Assembly: GCA_029721435.1 (NCBI GenBank)
Contig: CM056574.1
Location: forward strand, 78,277,001-78,341,000
Length of the DNA stretch: 64,000 bases
Direction: 5' to 3'
DNA from: Gymnothorax reevesii
Taxonomy: Eukaryota > Chordata > Actinopteri > Anguilliformes > Muraenidae
Part shown: piece by piece, positions 44,301 to 56,049 of the stretch
How positions within the stretch are numbered: position 1 is the first letter of the stretch
How the letters are laid out: the number at the start of each line of letters is the position of its first letter
Notes under the pieces: generated by a model
The model's input: the letters and a program-made list of their open reading frames with translations, nothing else
Told to the model about the DNA's origin: nothing
Databases searched by the model: none
Program-made: the position numbers and the translations under genes

Positions 44301-46019
44301 CTTCTAGTAACTCCATTGCCCAAAACTGCATTGCTGTTGTACTAGCAGAAAAAAAGACCAAAGAAGAGTACAAAACCACCAATGAAAACACTTACAGTGA
44401 AAAATTTTTTTTCTGAAATTTCAGCCAATTGTTATTCATCTCAATGGGTAATAATTTATTGCTAATAGGGGAATTCTTTGACAAAACATCAGTTCAGAAG
44501 CAAATTAAATGCATAAATAAAAAAAAAAAATACAAAATGTAACCGAAACCGAAAAAGAGAAACGCTTGGCCGCAAACAGCAAACCGCAACACTGAAAGAA
44601 ATTATTCCGTCAATTTTTAGTACCATTGCATTTATGGCTATGACTGTGTACTAACCTAACTAAAGTCAAGGCATAGCAATTGCAAAAATTAATATTCATG
44701 CTCCAAAGGATAAATCAGTTACAAAATTATCAAAATATTTATTTAACGCTGACATTCCAACAAAGCACAATATAAAATAAAATTAAATATTAAATAAAAT
44801 GTTTTACTTGGCCCCACTCATGATATAACCTACAGGCAGGCCTATAACTGACTGGCCTATTACTGGCTGCTGAAAAATTATAAAATTAAACATGTTTCGT
44901 GACAACACAGCAGCCCACTGATTGGTCTCTGTGAAAGACAAATCGCTTCCGCATTATCGCTAGGAAACTGGCTTCACTTGCCATCTTTGAAACAGGTCTT
45001 CCAATTGTGTTTTTGAAACATGTGTTTAATGCAGCTTGATACATATACTGTGCGTTGCCTTACCTTTCAAACAAGTTTGCATTTGTTCACCGAAGCTGCT
45101 GCATTTATGAAATGCGTTTCTTTGCCTGTGACCCTGTTCGTAGCGAAATTAGAAGCAGCGGTGTTCTCCTAATTACCCTTGAGAAAGTGATTATGCTGCC
45201 CCTATTTTCGGAAAACTGCGCAGAAAATAACTTTACGGGTGCTGATGAAGCATTTTGTTCTTAGGAAAGGTATCACAGATGACATGACACATCGTAAAGC
45301 AATACGTTCTAATACTCTGCCATCTCCTGCGATATGCGCATTTGTTATGTGCTTTGCCTTCAGTTTCAAACTGAATTGTTTATGAAGCCTGAATATCAAG
45401 GTAATAAACAATGATTGTTTTGTGATGTGTTGTTTGCCTCTTTGTTATGAAGGGAAAAGGGTAAATTAACATTCTCTGTGGGTGGTGATTCCATATTTTT
45501 TCCAGAGGTTGTAGTTACATTGTGGAATAGGCTACTGATGGTGCACAAATGCCTTGCGAATATATTGCCTTTTTCTATGAATAATCTATTCCTTTTATGT
45601 TCATCATTGCTTTGCGTGTTAAGGTGGCACGTTATTTATTGGGCAACCGAATCGGACACAACACCAGCTGATATCCTATGCATCGGGACAATTTCAAACA
45701 GATATTACAATTCAGCAGTTGCGGACTGTAGTGCCATAACAAGGTGACGGTAGTGCGCGTCCCTTGATTTCAACACACAAATATTTTCCAAAATCGACGG
45801 AATAAAAGTCCGGACAGGCGCGTGCTGAACGCGGTTTTTGCTTGCGTCATCACAACATCCTGTTTCGGACTTATTGTTTCGGTGTCAAGTCTTCTGGCCG
45901 AAAACCGAAAATGTTTTTTTTTTTTTGCCATTTTCGGCAGAAAATTTTCAGTGGCCGAAAATTCGGTGCATCTCTAGCATTAAGGTCAGTCACAATTGTC
46001 AGACTTGGGCGGAACAATA
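44301..46019. other. atm intron; hAT-like terminus near 45985
   Basis: At 45895-45978, GCCGAAAACCGAAAATG, a T-run and CGGCAGAAAATTTTCAGTGGCCG end in ATTCGGTGCATCTCTAG. This resembles the right end of a fish hAT-type element. Related ACCGAAACCGAAA words occur near 44540, which could mark the other side. No transposase was found between. Confidence 0.45.
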
Positions 46020-46319
46020 AATGCAGATTGACAGACAGATAGACAAGCAAATGGACAGACAGATGGACAGGTGGATAGAGGAATGGACAGACTGATAAAT
46101 GGGCAAAAAAAATGGACAATGACAGATAGGCAGATGGACAGATGACCCATCAGACGGACTAAAAGATGACCCATCAGACGGACTAAGTGACATATGGACA
46201 AGCAAAAGTACAAATGGATTGAAGGTCAGACAGAAGGATAGTTGGACAAGCAAACACTCAGACAGATGGGCAGATGGACGAGTAAACAGACAGACTGACA
46301 AACAAACAGAAGGATGAAC
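46020..46319. repeat. Degenerate GACAGATGGACA-type simple repeat touching the exon
   Basis: Tetranucleotide-based array (ACAG, ATGG, GGAC words on the plus strand), including a 25-base direct duplication around 46140-46190 (GATGACCCATCAGACGGACT twice). It runs right up to the donor of exon 46320-46461. Confidence 0.8.
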
Positions 46320-46461
46320 CTTGTTTTTTGCTGATCTGAAGGGGCTGAAGTACATCAGCATGGGGTCCTGGCTGTCTTTGTACGCCTCCCAAAACTCTAC
46401 ACCTGACTGCGTGGCCAGGGCGTCCCGCAGGCACTGAGCAGCTGCCTGCCTTACCTGGATG
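46320..46461 (-). CDS. atm: atm exon (human residues about 1726-1773)
   Basis: 142 nt, as in human c.5178-5319. It encodes IQVRQAAAQCLRDALATQSG, then VEFWEAYKDSQDPMLMYFSP and FRSAKNK, against human [40 protein letters not shown] and FRTSRKK. The acceptor is CTTTTCAG|C. The donor AACAAG|GTTCAT is weak (T at +3) and is immediately followed by the simple repeat. Frame and length make the choice clear. Confidence 0.96.
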
Positions 46462-47564
46462 CTGAAAAGAGGGAAGAGAGGAGCGGAGAGCAGAGGCAAC
46501 AGGAGGGAGGGTACAGGTTCTTTCAGCACATTATTCACAGTTAATTCATCATTTCATAAAGTTACTGCTGAGTAGAGATGTTCCAAAACTGATACGATTT
46601 GACCAAGCATCAAAGACAATGAGCCAACCTGGTATTGTATACCACTGTCTTCATCAATAATAATTCAGTACATTTATATCTGCGCATGTATTTGTTACAT
46701 TTTTTTTTACAAAGTTAAGAAAGCAATGGTTAAATTGAGCTTGATGTTATCTTATATGTAAAAGAATGATCCAAGTCTCGTCTATGCACCGAGGCACACA
46801 GCTAACTAATCAATCATAAGGTAACGGTGACTGTATCAGGACTAAATAAGTCGGGTCACTGCATCCCTACTGCTGAGCACGTGTTTTGGAAATGAGTGGT
46901 TACATCACCTGCAGAATATTCAGTAAATGAAAATTTACTGCGCTGCGCTCCCAAGTTAAAAAATTTAGGAGCGCAAGCCAAAATTTAGGAGCACACACAC
47001 CAAAATCTAAGAAGCACCAATATATAACTATAATTTAACACTCCACATTAACAATACAACTGTCTCCAGCAAATGAAAGTTATTAAACAATATGAGAGTC
47101 CTGAGTTCATTGATTCACAGAAGTTTCCACAACATTGGCTTTATGCCATATCCTGAGGCCAGGATTTAAAATTGAGTGTCCTGGCTCTCTGCACTTCCAT
47201 CCATCTCTTCACTGCCCGTGGGGCATCAAACTCTCAGTACTGCAAAATGGAGTGATTGACAGCAAATATTAACCATTCTAGAATCAGTACTGAGGTTTAG
47301 GATGTCAAGAGGCGTTTAATTGGGGGGAAAAGCTGTCGCACAGGTGCGACTATTTTCATTCAAAGGTCGCACGGTGTTCATTTCGGTCGCAATTTTTAGC
47401 CCTGTGACAGTATGTTAAAAAGAAAAAAAAAAGTTCAGTACATTTGGCATTGGCAAGAATCCACCATGCCAAAGCAAAATTAATCAATCAAAGTCAGGAG
47501 TTTTCAAGGTAGTGTCAATCACGTCTCCTGAACATGCTGTTCAGCTCCTCGCCCCCAACTCCCG
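46462..47564. other. atm intron with hAT-like repeat (46925-47410)
   Basis: 46930-47010 has TGCGCTGCGCTCCCAAG and repeated AAATTTAGGAGCGCA words; 47330-47405 has GTCGCACAGGTGCGAC and AAGGTCGCACGGTG, short inverted motifs seen in fish hAT-type repeats. No termini confirmed. Confidence 0.4.
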
Positions 47565-47790
47565 CGCACATGCGCTTTTCCTCTGTCAAGACCAATACTT
47601 GTCTGAGCCCAGTTCCTGGTGGCACATAAAGCTGAAGTTGGCAACTTTTTGTGTTTTTTATTTGGTAAAAAATGCCAAAATAGCCATTCAGCTATCAGCA
47701 CTGAAGTGGTCAGAGAGTTTATTTTGTTTCTCTGTATGGTGGACCAATACAGTGAAAATCCAGAAACGTTGAAATCTCTCCTAAAGACAC
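47565..47790. repeat. About 210-bp dispersed repeat, copy 2
   Basis: Collinear with 44087-44300, with small indels (for example the extra CTATCAG before the CACTGAAGTGGT stretch). Confidence 0.8.
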
Positions 47791-48119
47791 CAGCAGAAAA
47801 GCAGTAAACCAACAGGGAGGTGGAGTTTGTAATAACTGAAACCCACATAAGCCAGGCAACAGTGTTTGGAAGACCTGCTGCCATTATGCTCGCAAGTAGC
47901 TTGTTATCATGCTTCTACATTAGCATTGGTTGCCACTACTTTATTTACACTGACATGGCTCCAGTTATAATGATGTAAAATGAATCTGTCTGCAATCAAC
48001 GGCGTGTTACAATTGCGGTTGCTCTAATAACTGGTAACTACACGTGTTTGATAGCATAGTGCAGCATTGTAGCTGTGCGTAGCCTAATCCTGTGAGGCGG
48101 ACAAAATATTGCACACATA
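47791..48119. other. atm intron, unassigned
   Basis: Nothing recognised before the Tc1-like end at 48120. Confidence 0.4.
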
Positions 48120-50094
48120 CAGTTGTGTTCAAAAATAGCAGTGCAACATCAATAACATGATGAATCACTGTTCGTGGTAATAGTGATATTTCTGTATGGC
48201 AAATAATTTACTTGTAGATGTAGCAGTGTAATAGAAAAACAACAGACCCAACCATCATGACATGCACAGTGCTTGTTCTGAGAAATGGACTCATACATTG
48301 AAAGGGGCATGTTCAAAATAAAAGCATTGTGGAGTTTAATTTGAGAATTCATTAATTCTGTGAGGAGACAGGAGTCATTAATTGTCCTTTATTAAGAAAG
48401 AAGGTAAGCAAATGTTTCACGCGTTTTAATAAAATATATGTCCTTCTGAATTGCAAAGTAAAATGGGCTGTTTCAAGCTTTTGATGCTTCAAATAATTTG
48501 GTAAAAAGTTGATTGGAGAGGGGAAAAGTATGCAGAAGTGCAGCAAATTATAGGGTGCAGGGTTCTGCCCAGGATGCTTGGAGTGGTGGACAGAAAATGT
48601 TTGTATAAGTATAGGTAGTGTGAGCGCGCGAGCTGGAACAATGTTTGCGACAATTTTAAAGCAAATATTTCCTCAGAGTCACCAGAGATAACTGTGTTTC
48701 TTTGATGTTCTCCGAGGTGCGTAGCGAGATGGCTCCAATTTTCATAGATAGATGCCATATTCATAAACTTGTTTTTCTATTTTGTATCCGAATACTTTTG
48801 ATTAAATTTCTGAATACGACTTAACGGTTGCCATTTACGTTTCAAACATTCCTTCAGTGGCGCCCGTTGGACAGAGAACAAGAAGGACAATAAAAGTATT
48901 GAAACTGCTGATAAGTCTTCATCTGTTTCAGTCATTTTCCTTGATGAAGGACACTTTAACTCTCTCTTCTCAGGTGTAGCTAATTGTCTTCATTAAGATG
49001 AGAGATAAAACGCGTCAAATGAAGGCAAAAAAGTGCACAATTCAATGTTTGTTTTTAATTAAACAGTCATGAAGCACGGGTTTGATGGCTTACTTTGTAG
49101 GGTGTGGTGAAAGTTAATGCAGAAAATCCCCAGTGGTTTTTTTTTTTCGTGAAGGGTTACCTATGAAGGCGTCTGAATTAAATATTTTTATTGAATTTAT
49201 TATTCACTTTGACAATTTATTTAAAGGGAAATTGTGTACTTAACCACCAATAGATACTCATATTGTTGGAAAACGTATTAAACAAGAACAATTATTAAAA
49301 TCGGGTCTATAATTTCATCCGTTTCAAGGCATTTTTTCCACCCATTTGGTTTTCCATCCACAACTGCCAGTGTTATTAAACACTGATAGATTAACATGTA
49401 AAGAATATCACTGTCGTCGACAGAGATTTATCTAGCTTTGCTGTTGTTTAGATTAGAAGAAAACTTTTCTCAATCAATCACCCTGCCGCAATTATAATTA
49501 GATTGAGACAACCGCACAGATCATTTCCCCACAGCCTCAGATTCAATTCACCCATGAACACCCAGCACACGTGGGCTCGGATGGCTCTCAGTGTTTCCAT
49601 GACTGTTGGGCAGGTTTTTCAATATTAATGACGACCAGCACAGACAGGGCGGGTGTCAAAAACGAAAGTTCGCTATTCTGACAATAACAAGAAGGGAGGA
49701 GCATATTTATGGTCATTTATGTTTTGTTTCTGGCGATTTTATTGGAAACTGGATGCATTCATTTTAACTGAATTCACTTTAACTAAATAGTGCCGGTTGG
49801 GAAAAGAACTATCTGGACTGAGTGGTGGTCGGTGGATTCCAAGTGCTGGTCGGTGGATTCCGAATGCTGGGCAGGGCCGACCGCCGCCGACCAGCATTGC
49901 AGAACCCTGAGGAAGCGAAGCAGAAATTATCACAAATGCTTTACATTGGCAACAAAAACCTGAAACACGCAGAAAGAAAGGAGCAACTACTGTTAAAATG
50001 GACTGAGGAAAGTCATAATGGCGAAGATTCAGCCTATTGTCACCTCAAGAAAAATGAAAGGTGATGTAGAATTACTCATAAGTGCTGTTTCAGT
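48120..50094. other. Intron starting with a Tc1-type terminus; otherwise unassigned
   Basis: CAGTTGTGTTCAAAAATAGC at 48120, next to TA, is a Tc1 terminus of the family whose coding fragment lies at 50095-50660 on the same strand. The DNA between is not recognisable as transposon, so either there is a large insertion or these are two separate remnants. A short direct repeat GTGGTCGGTGGATTCC occurs near 49823 and 49848. Confidence 0.45.
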
Positions 50095-50660
50095 CAGAAT
50101 ATACTTTTGATCGATTAAAACACGTTGATTGGCCCTAAGAGAAAAGGCATAACATTCTGCAGACTGAAGAGATTAAAATAGTTATTTTCGGGTCAATTTT
50201 CATCAACAGTACGTCAGACGACCGCGGTTACCTAATTTGAGCCATAATACACTGTGAAGACAGTGAAGAATGGTGGTGCAAAAATCATGGTATAGGGATG
50301 TTTCTCATACAACGGCGATGGGCCTATTTATTGTATACCAGGGATAATGGATCAGTTTGAATATATCAGAATACTTGAAGAGATTATACTGCCATATGCC
50401 GAAGAGGATATGCCCCTGAAATGGATGTTTCAACAAGACAACAACCCCAAACACACGAGTAAGCGAGCTTGGTTCCAGACAAACAGGATTGAAGTAATGA
50501 AGTGGACAGCTCAATCCCTTGACCTCAGTCCCATTGAAAACTTGTCAGGTGACATTAAAAATGCAATGCAATGCGATGCAATGCAGATGCACAGCAGTTA
50601 TCAAAAGAATGGTTATGCAGCTTAATATTAGTTCAGTAATTTAGCTAAAAAGTCATTGTT
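50095..50660 (+). mobile_element. Tc1 transposase C-terminal fragment
   Basis: Frames give GIMDQFEYIRILEEIILPYA, then MPLKWMFQQDNNPKHTSKRA, FQTNRIEVMKW and SLDLSPIENLSGDIKNAM. The second catalytic Asp (QQDN) and the catalytic Glu (PIEN) are visible. The first Asp region (about 50170) reads EEIKIVIFGS, so the DES-type motif is lost. A related, minus-strand fragment is at 9115-10055. Confidence 0.85.
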
Positions 50661-50990
50661 TACTTTTTGATATTAACAGAGTTTCTTACTTTCCAGTAAG
50701 ACATATTAGAGCTGCTCATGTGTTTCTGTATACTGCAGGTGAATTTGTGACTGAGCATGAGGGGCTCAGAGGGAGTGGGCATAGGTGTAGGAGAAGGGAA
50801 GAGACAGGGGCAATGGTTTTTATGAAGAAAATTTCTCCCTCTCGCTCGCTTTTTACTTAAGTTAACAACTGCTGCTTTAGAGCCAAAGGGAATATGGCAG
50901 AAGATACTGCACTTCAAGGAAATGTTTTCATCAAGTGAAGTTAGAGGGAAGACCGAAGAGGGTGATTACCAGACACGTTTAGTGGCTTAC
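50661..50990. other. atm intron (330 bases)
   Basis: End of the intron next to exon 50991-51162. Nothing recognised. Confidence 0.4.
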
Positions 50991-51162
50991 CAGTGGTGTG
51001 TGAGCGCACTGTTGATGCAGGTGAACAGTCGGAAGGCCCACTGCATCTCAACATGGTTAAAGAGCTCGGAGGCGCGAGTGCAGCCTTCGTCCTCCCCATG
51101 AGACAGCGCAATGGTGCAGAGATCCACAGGTCCAAGCTCACCCAGGCAGCTCCCAGCAGCCT
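50991..51162 (-). CDS. atm: atm exon (human residues about 1669-1726)
   Basis: 172 nt, as in human c.5006-5177. It encodes AAGSCLGELGPVDLCTIALS, then EGCTRASELFNHVEMQWAFR and LFTCINSALTHH, against human [40 protein letters not shown] and MLTYLNNTLVED. The acceptor is ATCCCCAG|AG and the donor CACTG|GTAAGC. The upstream intron is only 134 bases and holds a long GT/GC alternating tract. Confidence 0.97.
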
Positions 51163-51179
51163 CTGGGGATGACCACCAG

Positions 51180-51186
51180 ACACACG

Positions 51187-51221
<35 letters not shown>
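51180..51221. repeat. Alternating (CA)n(CG)n tract in a 134-base intron
   Basis: About 42 bases of alternating purine and pyrimidine: (CA)2, (CG)5, then about 13 CA on the plus strand. On the transcript strand it lies about 17 bases upstream of the acceptor AG, where the branch point and polypyrimidine tract are expected. Such tracts are prone to form left-handed Z-DNA. Confidence 0.9.
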
Positions 51222-51296
51222 TGAGAGTTAGCCTCGCCATTCCTTGGGCACACAACAGCCCACTTATCTGCTTGCACTCCCACCCACTGAGCATAC

Positions 51297-51392
51297 CCAG
51301 GATGTCAGACCCTCCTAGGTGATTGGCCGCCAGCTTGCAGAGCTGAAGGAGGCAGAGCACCAGTCTAACGAGCACGCCATCTGAAGGGTTAA
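51297..51392 (-). CDS. atm: atm exon (human residues about 1637-1669)
   Basis: 96 nt, as in human c.4910-5005. It reads NPSDGVLVRLVLCLLQLCKL, then AANHLGGSDIL, against human [20 protein letters not shown] and AINHTGEKEVL. The acceptor is TTCTGCAG|TT. The donor is ATCCTGG|GTATGC. Phase 1 at both ends. Confidence 0.96.
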
Positions 51393-51564
51393 CTGCAGAA
51401 CAGAGGAGAGAGTTACTAACACATACAATCTATAGGGTTATCTACAGAACAGACACACACACGCACACTTGCACGCACACACAAACACACCACCCGAGGG
51501 GTGAGCTACAGAACAGAAGAGGGATTACCTCTCACACGCATACATGCACATTCCATTCGAAGGA
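51393..51564. other. atm intron start of 51393-56199
   Basis: CACAC-rich sequence (51450-51495), with the phrase AACTGCAGAACAGAGGAGAG-like repeated three times (near 51390, 51432 and 51509), then the 1-kb repeat. Confidence 0.5.
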
Positions 51565-52574
51565 TTAAGAGCCATTCCACGAGAGATTGACATTTGGTGC
51601 GCAGTTGCCACCCCTGGAATTGAATGAAACTTGGCACATAGGGAGATACGGGTGTCTCACGGAAAAAGCCAAATTTTTAAGTCCGTTTCTTACTTTGCAT
51701 GTCGGTAGTGCCACTTGGAAGGCATTAAAGTGGCTTAGTTTTGCTGTCAACACCACATTTTACATCAACGACCATGATTTAAGGGTACACAGTACCAAAT
51801 ATGTTTTACTTTTATCATGACCTTAGACACTTCAAGCCTGGATAGACATCAGCACCACATCAGCGCCAAACTGGGTAATGATGTTATTGAGCCAGAATTA
51901 TTTGAGAAATAACAGTTAAAATAGAAAATGGGAAAGGGAATAAAATAATATCCCAGATATATATCCATCTAGAATGCTTTATTATGTGTTTACTCACAAC
52001 AAGACTATCATTTTCAGTCAATAGTACCTTGGTATCTTGCAGGGTTAGTCCAATGGATGGCCAGAAAGATGGTTGAACTTGATTTTGGTGCATGTTTGCA
52101 GTATATATTCTCAGTAACCCAGATATGTACAGAGGTGGTAAATGCCATTTGTTGTGCTTTTGGCACTCTTCTTTCATTTCTTTGGTAGTATCCACGCTCT
52201 CGAGCTAGAGAGAGCTAAAGTTGCAGGAAAACTCAAAACGACCATTTCATTGCAAATTATGCCTGTGTTTAGGTGGCATTATTTGGTTTACCCAGCAAGA
52301 TAGAGATCTTAAATTCTCTGGATACACAGTCCCTTTGGGGTTCATTACAGCATTCATTAAATCTCAATGGTAGTATTTTTAGTGGAGATGATAATCAATA
52401 TGAAATGTCGGTAAATTTTGCCCGCATGTGGCAGTGTAGGCTGGATACAAGTACTGGCTATCCCCAGAAATGCACCAAATACATTTTGTTTTTTTAAATT
52501 GTGATGCACATAGCTAGTTTTCGGAGAAAATGAAGAGTTTGGTTTGGTACTATGCTGGGTAGATAGCTTTCTGA
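51565..52574. repeat. About 1-kb dispersed repeat, copy 2 (uninterrupted)
   Basis: Collinear with 5178-6461 minus that copy's internal insertion. It begins TTAAGAGCCATTCC and ends around CTGGGT.GATaGCT. It too lies close upstream of an atm exon (172 bases from exon 51297-51392). No transposase or terminal repeat visible. Confidence 0.85.
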
Positions 52575-52923
52575 TGAATGGTGGGGCTTTAAAGAGCTAA
52601 TGTTCTCCCAACCTAATATTCCGTATTCCAAGACATGTACCAAAGTAATGCCTTTTGAAATATGAAGTACATGCACAATTATTATTTAATTAACAATAGG
52701 ATCCAGCGCAACACAAAACAATTTTAAGAGTCAATTATTAGGGGACTTCAATATTTTAAGAAAATACATTAATTAATTTGAAAACCTGTCACATTGAAAA
52801 TTTTGTCTATCTTATGGCATTTCTAGTAGTAACTCCCTTGCACAGAGCCGTTGGTGCCGATGTCAAAGTAAGTAAAGGAAAATAAAAACCCTGGAATTTT
52901 AGTGCATGGACAGAATCCACATA
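52575..52923. other. atm intron, unassigned
   Basis: Between the 1-kb repeat and the Tc1 element. Nothing recognised. Confidence 0.4.
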
Positions 52924-54429
52924 TACTGAGTACAAATGAAAACCACTTGAAAAAAGTCAATATTTAAGTTCAAATGAACTTCAATATAATTTTTTTACAA
53001 CAACAACACTACAGTGACGTCACCCGACTTGCCAGGTGCAAGAAATGCGAGAATTTCAAGTTAACTGTAATGCTAGGCAATTTTTTGCAAAAACGCAACA
53101 TCTTGCACGCACACCACAGGAAAAATGAATTTCACTCAGAATTTGTGCACACATTGCCTTTAAAAGCATGTGAATCCGAATAAAATTTCACTTCTTCACT
53201 GACACTTGTGAAACGTCAACACTATGCAGCGACTTACAGCCCCTGAACGGGAACGTGCCATAGGCATGCTTCAAATTGTCGCCAGCACCAGGGAAATTGC
53301 CAGACGACTACACTGCGCACATACAATGATCGCAAGACTCCATCAAAGGTTTCTGCAAACGGGGAGCACTTGGGACCGTCCTCGACCGGGTCAACAACAT
53401 GTGACAACGACACGTCAGGACCGTCAGATCGTGCGGGATCATGTCCGAGACCGAACACTACCAGCGACAAGAACGGCTGCTCAAGTCCAAGGACGACGTG
53501 GATTTATTCACCCCAACACCGTACGGGACCGTCGCGAGCTGCAGGCCTGCATGCACAACGTCCTTATTTCGGCCCCATATTGACGGATCGTCACCGAAAC
53601 CAGCGTCTACAGTGGGCAAACAAGCACTAGAATTGGCGACTACGACAATGGCACGGTGTCATCTTTTCTGACGAGACACGATTTCACTTAAGGAACGCAG
53701 ATGGCCCTATACGTTTTTGGCGGAGACATGGTGAACGTTATAACGCCAATTGTGTCGTTCAAACGGACCGTTGGGGTGGTGGCAGCGTTATGGTGTGGGG
53801 TGGAATAAGCTACCATCAAAGAAGCCCTCTCCATATCTGCAGAGGAAGGGTGAACGGCGTCTACTACCGGGACCAGGTGCTGTAGAACCATGTTGTGCCG
53901 TTCTTCAACCAACACCACGATGTCCACACGTTCCAACAGGACAACACTAGGGCAAACACTGCAAGGGTGTCCATGCAGTACCTTGCACAGCAGAACATCC
54001 CCGTGCTTCAGTGGCCAGCTGTGTCACCCCACCTCTCCCCTATCGAGCACTTATGGGATGAAATCGGACGACGTCTTTCACGTCGACGCCAGATGGACAA
54101 CATTCGAGAACTTGAGGTTGCCCTTGTTCAGGAGTGGAATGCTATCCCTCAGAATACTATCCAGAGACTGATGAACTCCATGCAACGACGATGCACCGCA
54201 TGTGTCAATGCAAATGGCGGTCACACCCGTTATTGACTTTCCTGTTTGACCCCTACACCAGTTAAACCTCTCTCGTGCATTAACATTATCGTGAATGAAA
54301 TTGAATGATGTTTACATGTCTTCTTAAATCATTCATTATCTCAAATGTATCATGCGTATATACTTCACATATCAATCCGTGGAGCTATTCCAGATTTCGT
54401 GAGTGGTGCGTTTTCATTTGGACTCAGTG
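52924..54429 (+). mobile_element. Tc1/mariner element, full length (1.5 kb), frame broken
   Basis: Flanked by TA (52922-52923 and 54430-54431). Termini TACTGAGTACAAATGAAAA and CACTGAGTCCAAATGAAAAC are inverted. Transposase from 53224 (MQRLTAPERERAIGMLQ) to the stop at 54234-54236 (NANGGHTRY): helix-turn-helix RLHQRFLQTGST, FSDETRFHLRNADGP, FQQDNTRANTARV and SPIEHLWDEIGRR, so all three catalytic acids exist. A one-base loss near 53535 relative to copy 1 and an in-frame stop at about 53881 break the protein. Confidence 0.95.
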
Positions 54430-54431
54430 TA

Positions 54432-55869
54432 TTAATATAGTTAACCTTGCCAGAGCTCAGCCTTGCTCATCCAACCAAACTGGTGTTTTGCTTATTAAAG
54501 AATCAGCATGGGTTCGCGTTTTTATATTAAATGGAGGCGATGTGGCGGCCACCCAACATATTGTACACAAACCTTATACATAGTACATTCAGTGCACACA
54601 ACGCGCAGCATACATACAGTCATTTAGAGTATTGAAGCACATCTTTGTAAAACAGTCAATTTGATGTTGGTGGATGGTTTCATTTTTATAGTATAAAATG
54701 TTAAATATAGCTCAATATTTTTTTTAATTTCAAGAAAGTATATTTTTAGATTATTCATAGGAGACGGGCAGAATTAGAACACAAAATACACAACATATAT
54801 GGGATGCTGTGTGTCTTCGAAATAAGGCTTTTGACAGTCCCTCAGATATGCTACCACAGGGCAAAGAGTAAAATTTTAAGGTAACTTTTAGCACCCTGAA
54901 ATATATGATGAACTAAAGGTACACCTTTATAAGTCCATATTCCTCAAGTCAGAGTTGCAGATTTTCACCCCTGACAATCTGAAGGACTTAGCTGAAATAC
55001 TTTTCTAGATTTAGCCATGTGAACGTGGCTCCTCAGAAATCGCTGTTCAAAATGGGCCGGAACTTTGTTGCAAAAACATATTTTATGACGAAACTATTAG
55101 AAGTTGAGAGCTAAAAGTTTGGATTTATTCTTTTAGGAGGTGTATGCACCTGCTGGAATTTTTTTCAGCCAAATCAAAGATGGTCATGTGGGAAGTTTCT
55201 CTGAAATTTGGACATCTGACATGGAATGACCCTGTCCTGACCTCCAGGGAAAAACCGTTACGCAGCTTGGGACGTTTTTAGCCTTTTGAGCGAGGCACAA
55301 CTAATAGACCTTGCTCCGAGGAACTGAAGAGCCTTTCAGGGGTACATGGCTTCAGCAGTTCCCTGATATATTCTGGAGCAAGGCCATTCAAGGCCTTGAA
55401 GGTCATGAGGAGGATCTTGAATTGAATCCTAAATTTAATCGGTATGTAACTGTATATTGAATATTAATGACGAGGTGGTGCCCTAGAACCACTCAAAAGA
55501 TGGGAGTTCTTATGTCTAACATGGTGAAATAAATGCATTAATCATATCTTCCCATAAAGGCTGATCTGCCACCAGCCTGGCATATGTGGTTACAGAAGCT
55601 ACCAGGTATTAAAACGTATTTCATTATATATAGTGATTATGACAAATTTGTCAAACCGACTAGCAACAACATAAAGCCATACGTACTCAAATGAAAGTGA
55701 ATACAGCAGTGAAATGCTGCTTAGGGAATAAAATAAAATGCAACTGAAGAAGAGAACTGATGTCACCCAATGTGACCAAGATGAGATGTGAACGCACCTG
55801 CCCCCCTCCACTACCCCAGCATCTTCTCACCAGATCTACACAACACCCCAAGGAAGGTCCCAAGCCTGT
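54432..55869. other. atm intron with interspersed repeat near 55240-55500
   Basis: 55310-55440 has GAGCAAGGCCATTCAAGGCC and TGAAGGTCATGAGGAGGATC, resembling a fish interspersed repeat derived from a LINE 3' region; not assigned to a family. 54900-55240 is unassigned. Confidence 0.4.
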
Positions 55870-55915
55870 GCTAAACATACACACACACACACACATGCAC
55901 ACACACACACACCAT
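55870..55915. repeat. (CA)n microsatellite
   Basis: Two CA runs (about 8 and 8 repeats) separated by ATGCACA. GT-rich on the transcript strand. Confidence 0.85.
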
Positions 55916-56049
55916 CCGAAGGGTTCACTATATAACAGAGGAGAGATTTAATCACACAGAAATACACTCTCACATACACATACAGACAAACACGCATCAT
56001 CTGAAGGTTAACCACAGAATAGAGCAGAGAGTTCTTATGAGAGCAACCA

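Noticed and set aside
46020..46319. CRISPR-like regular repeats.
   Set aside because: Degenerate tetranucleotide repeat without constant repeat and spacer lengths, in a vertebrate intron.
45999..46538. 179-codon minus-strand ORF with a Ser/Cys/Leu-rich tail.
   Set aside because: Only the part within 46320-46461 is the atm exon; the tail is the simple repeat read past the donor, and the front is intron.
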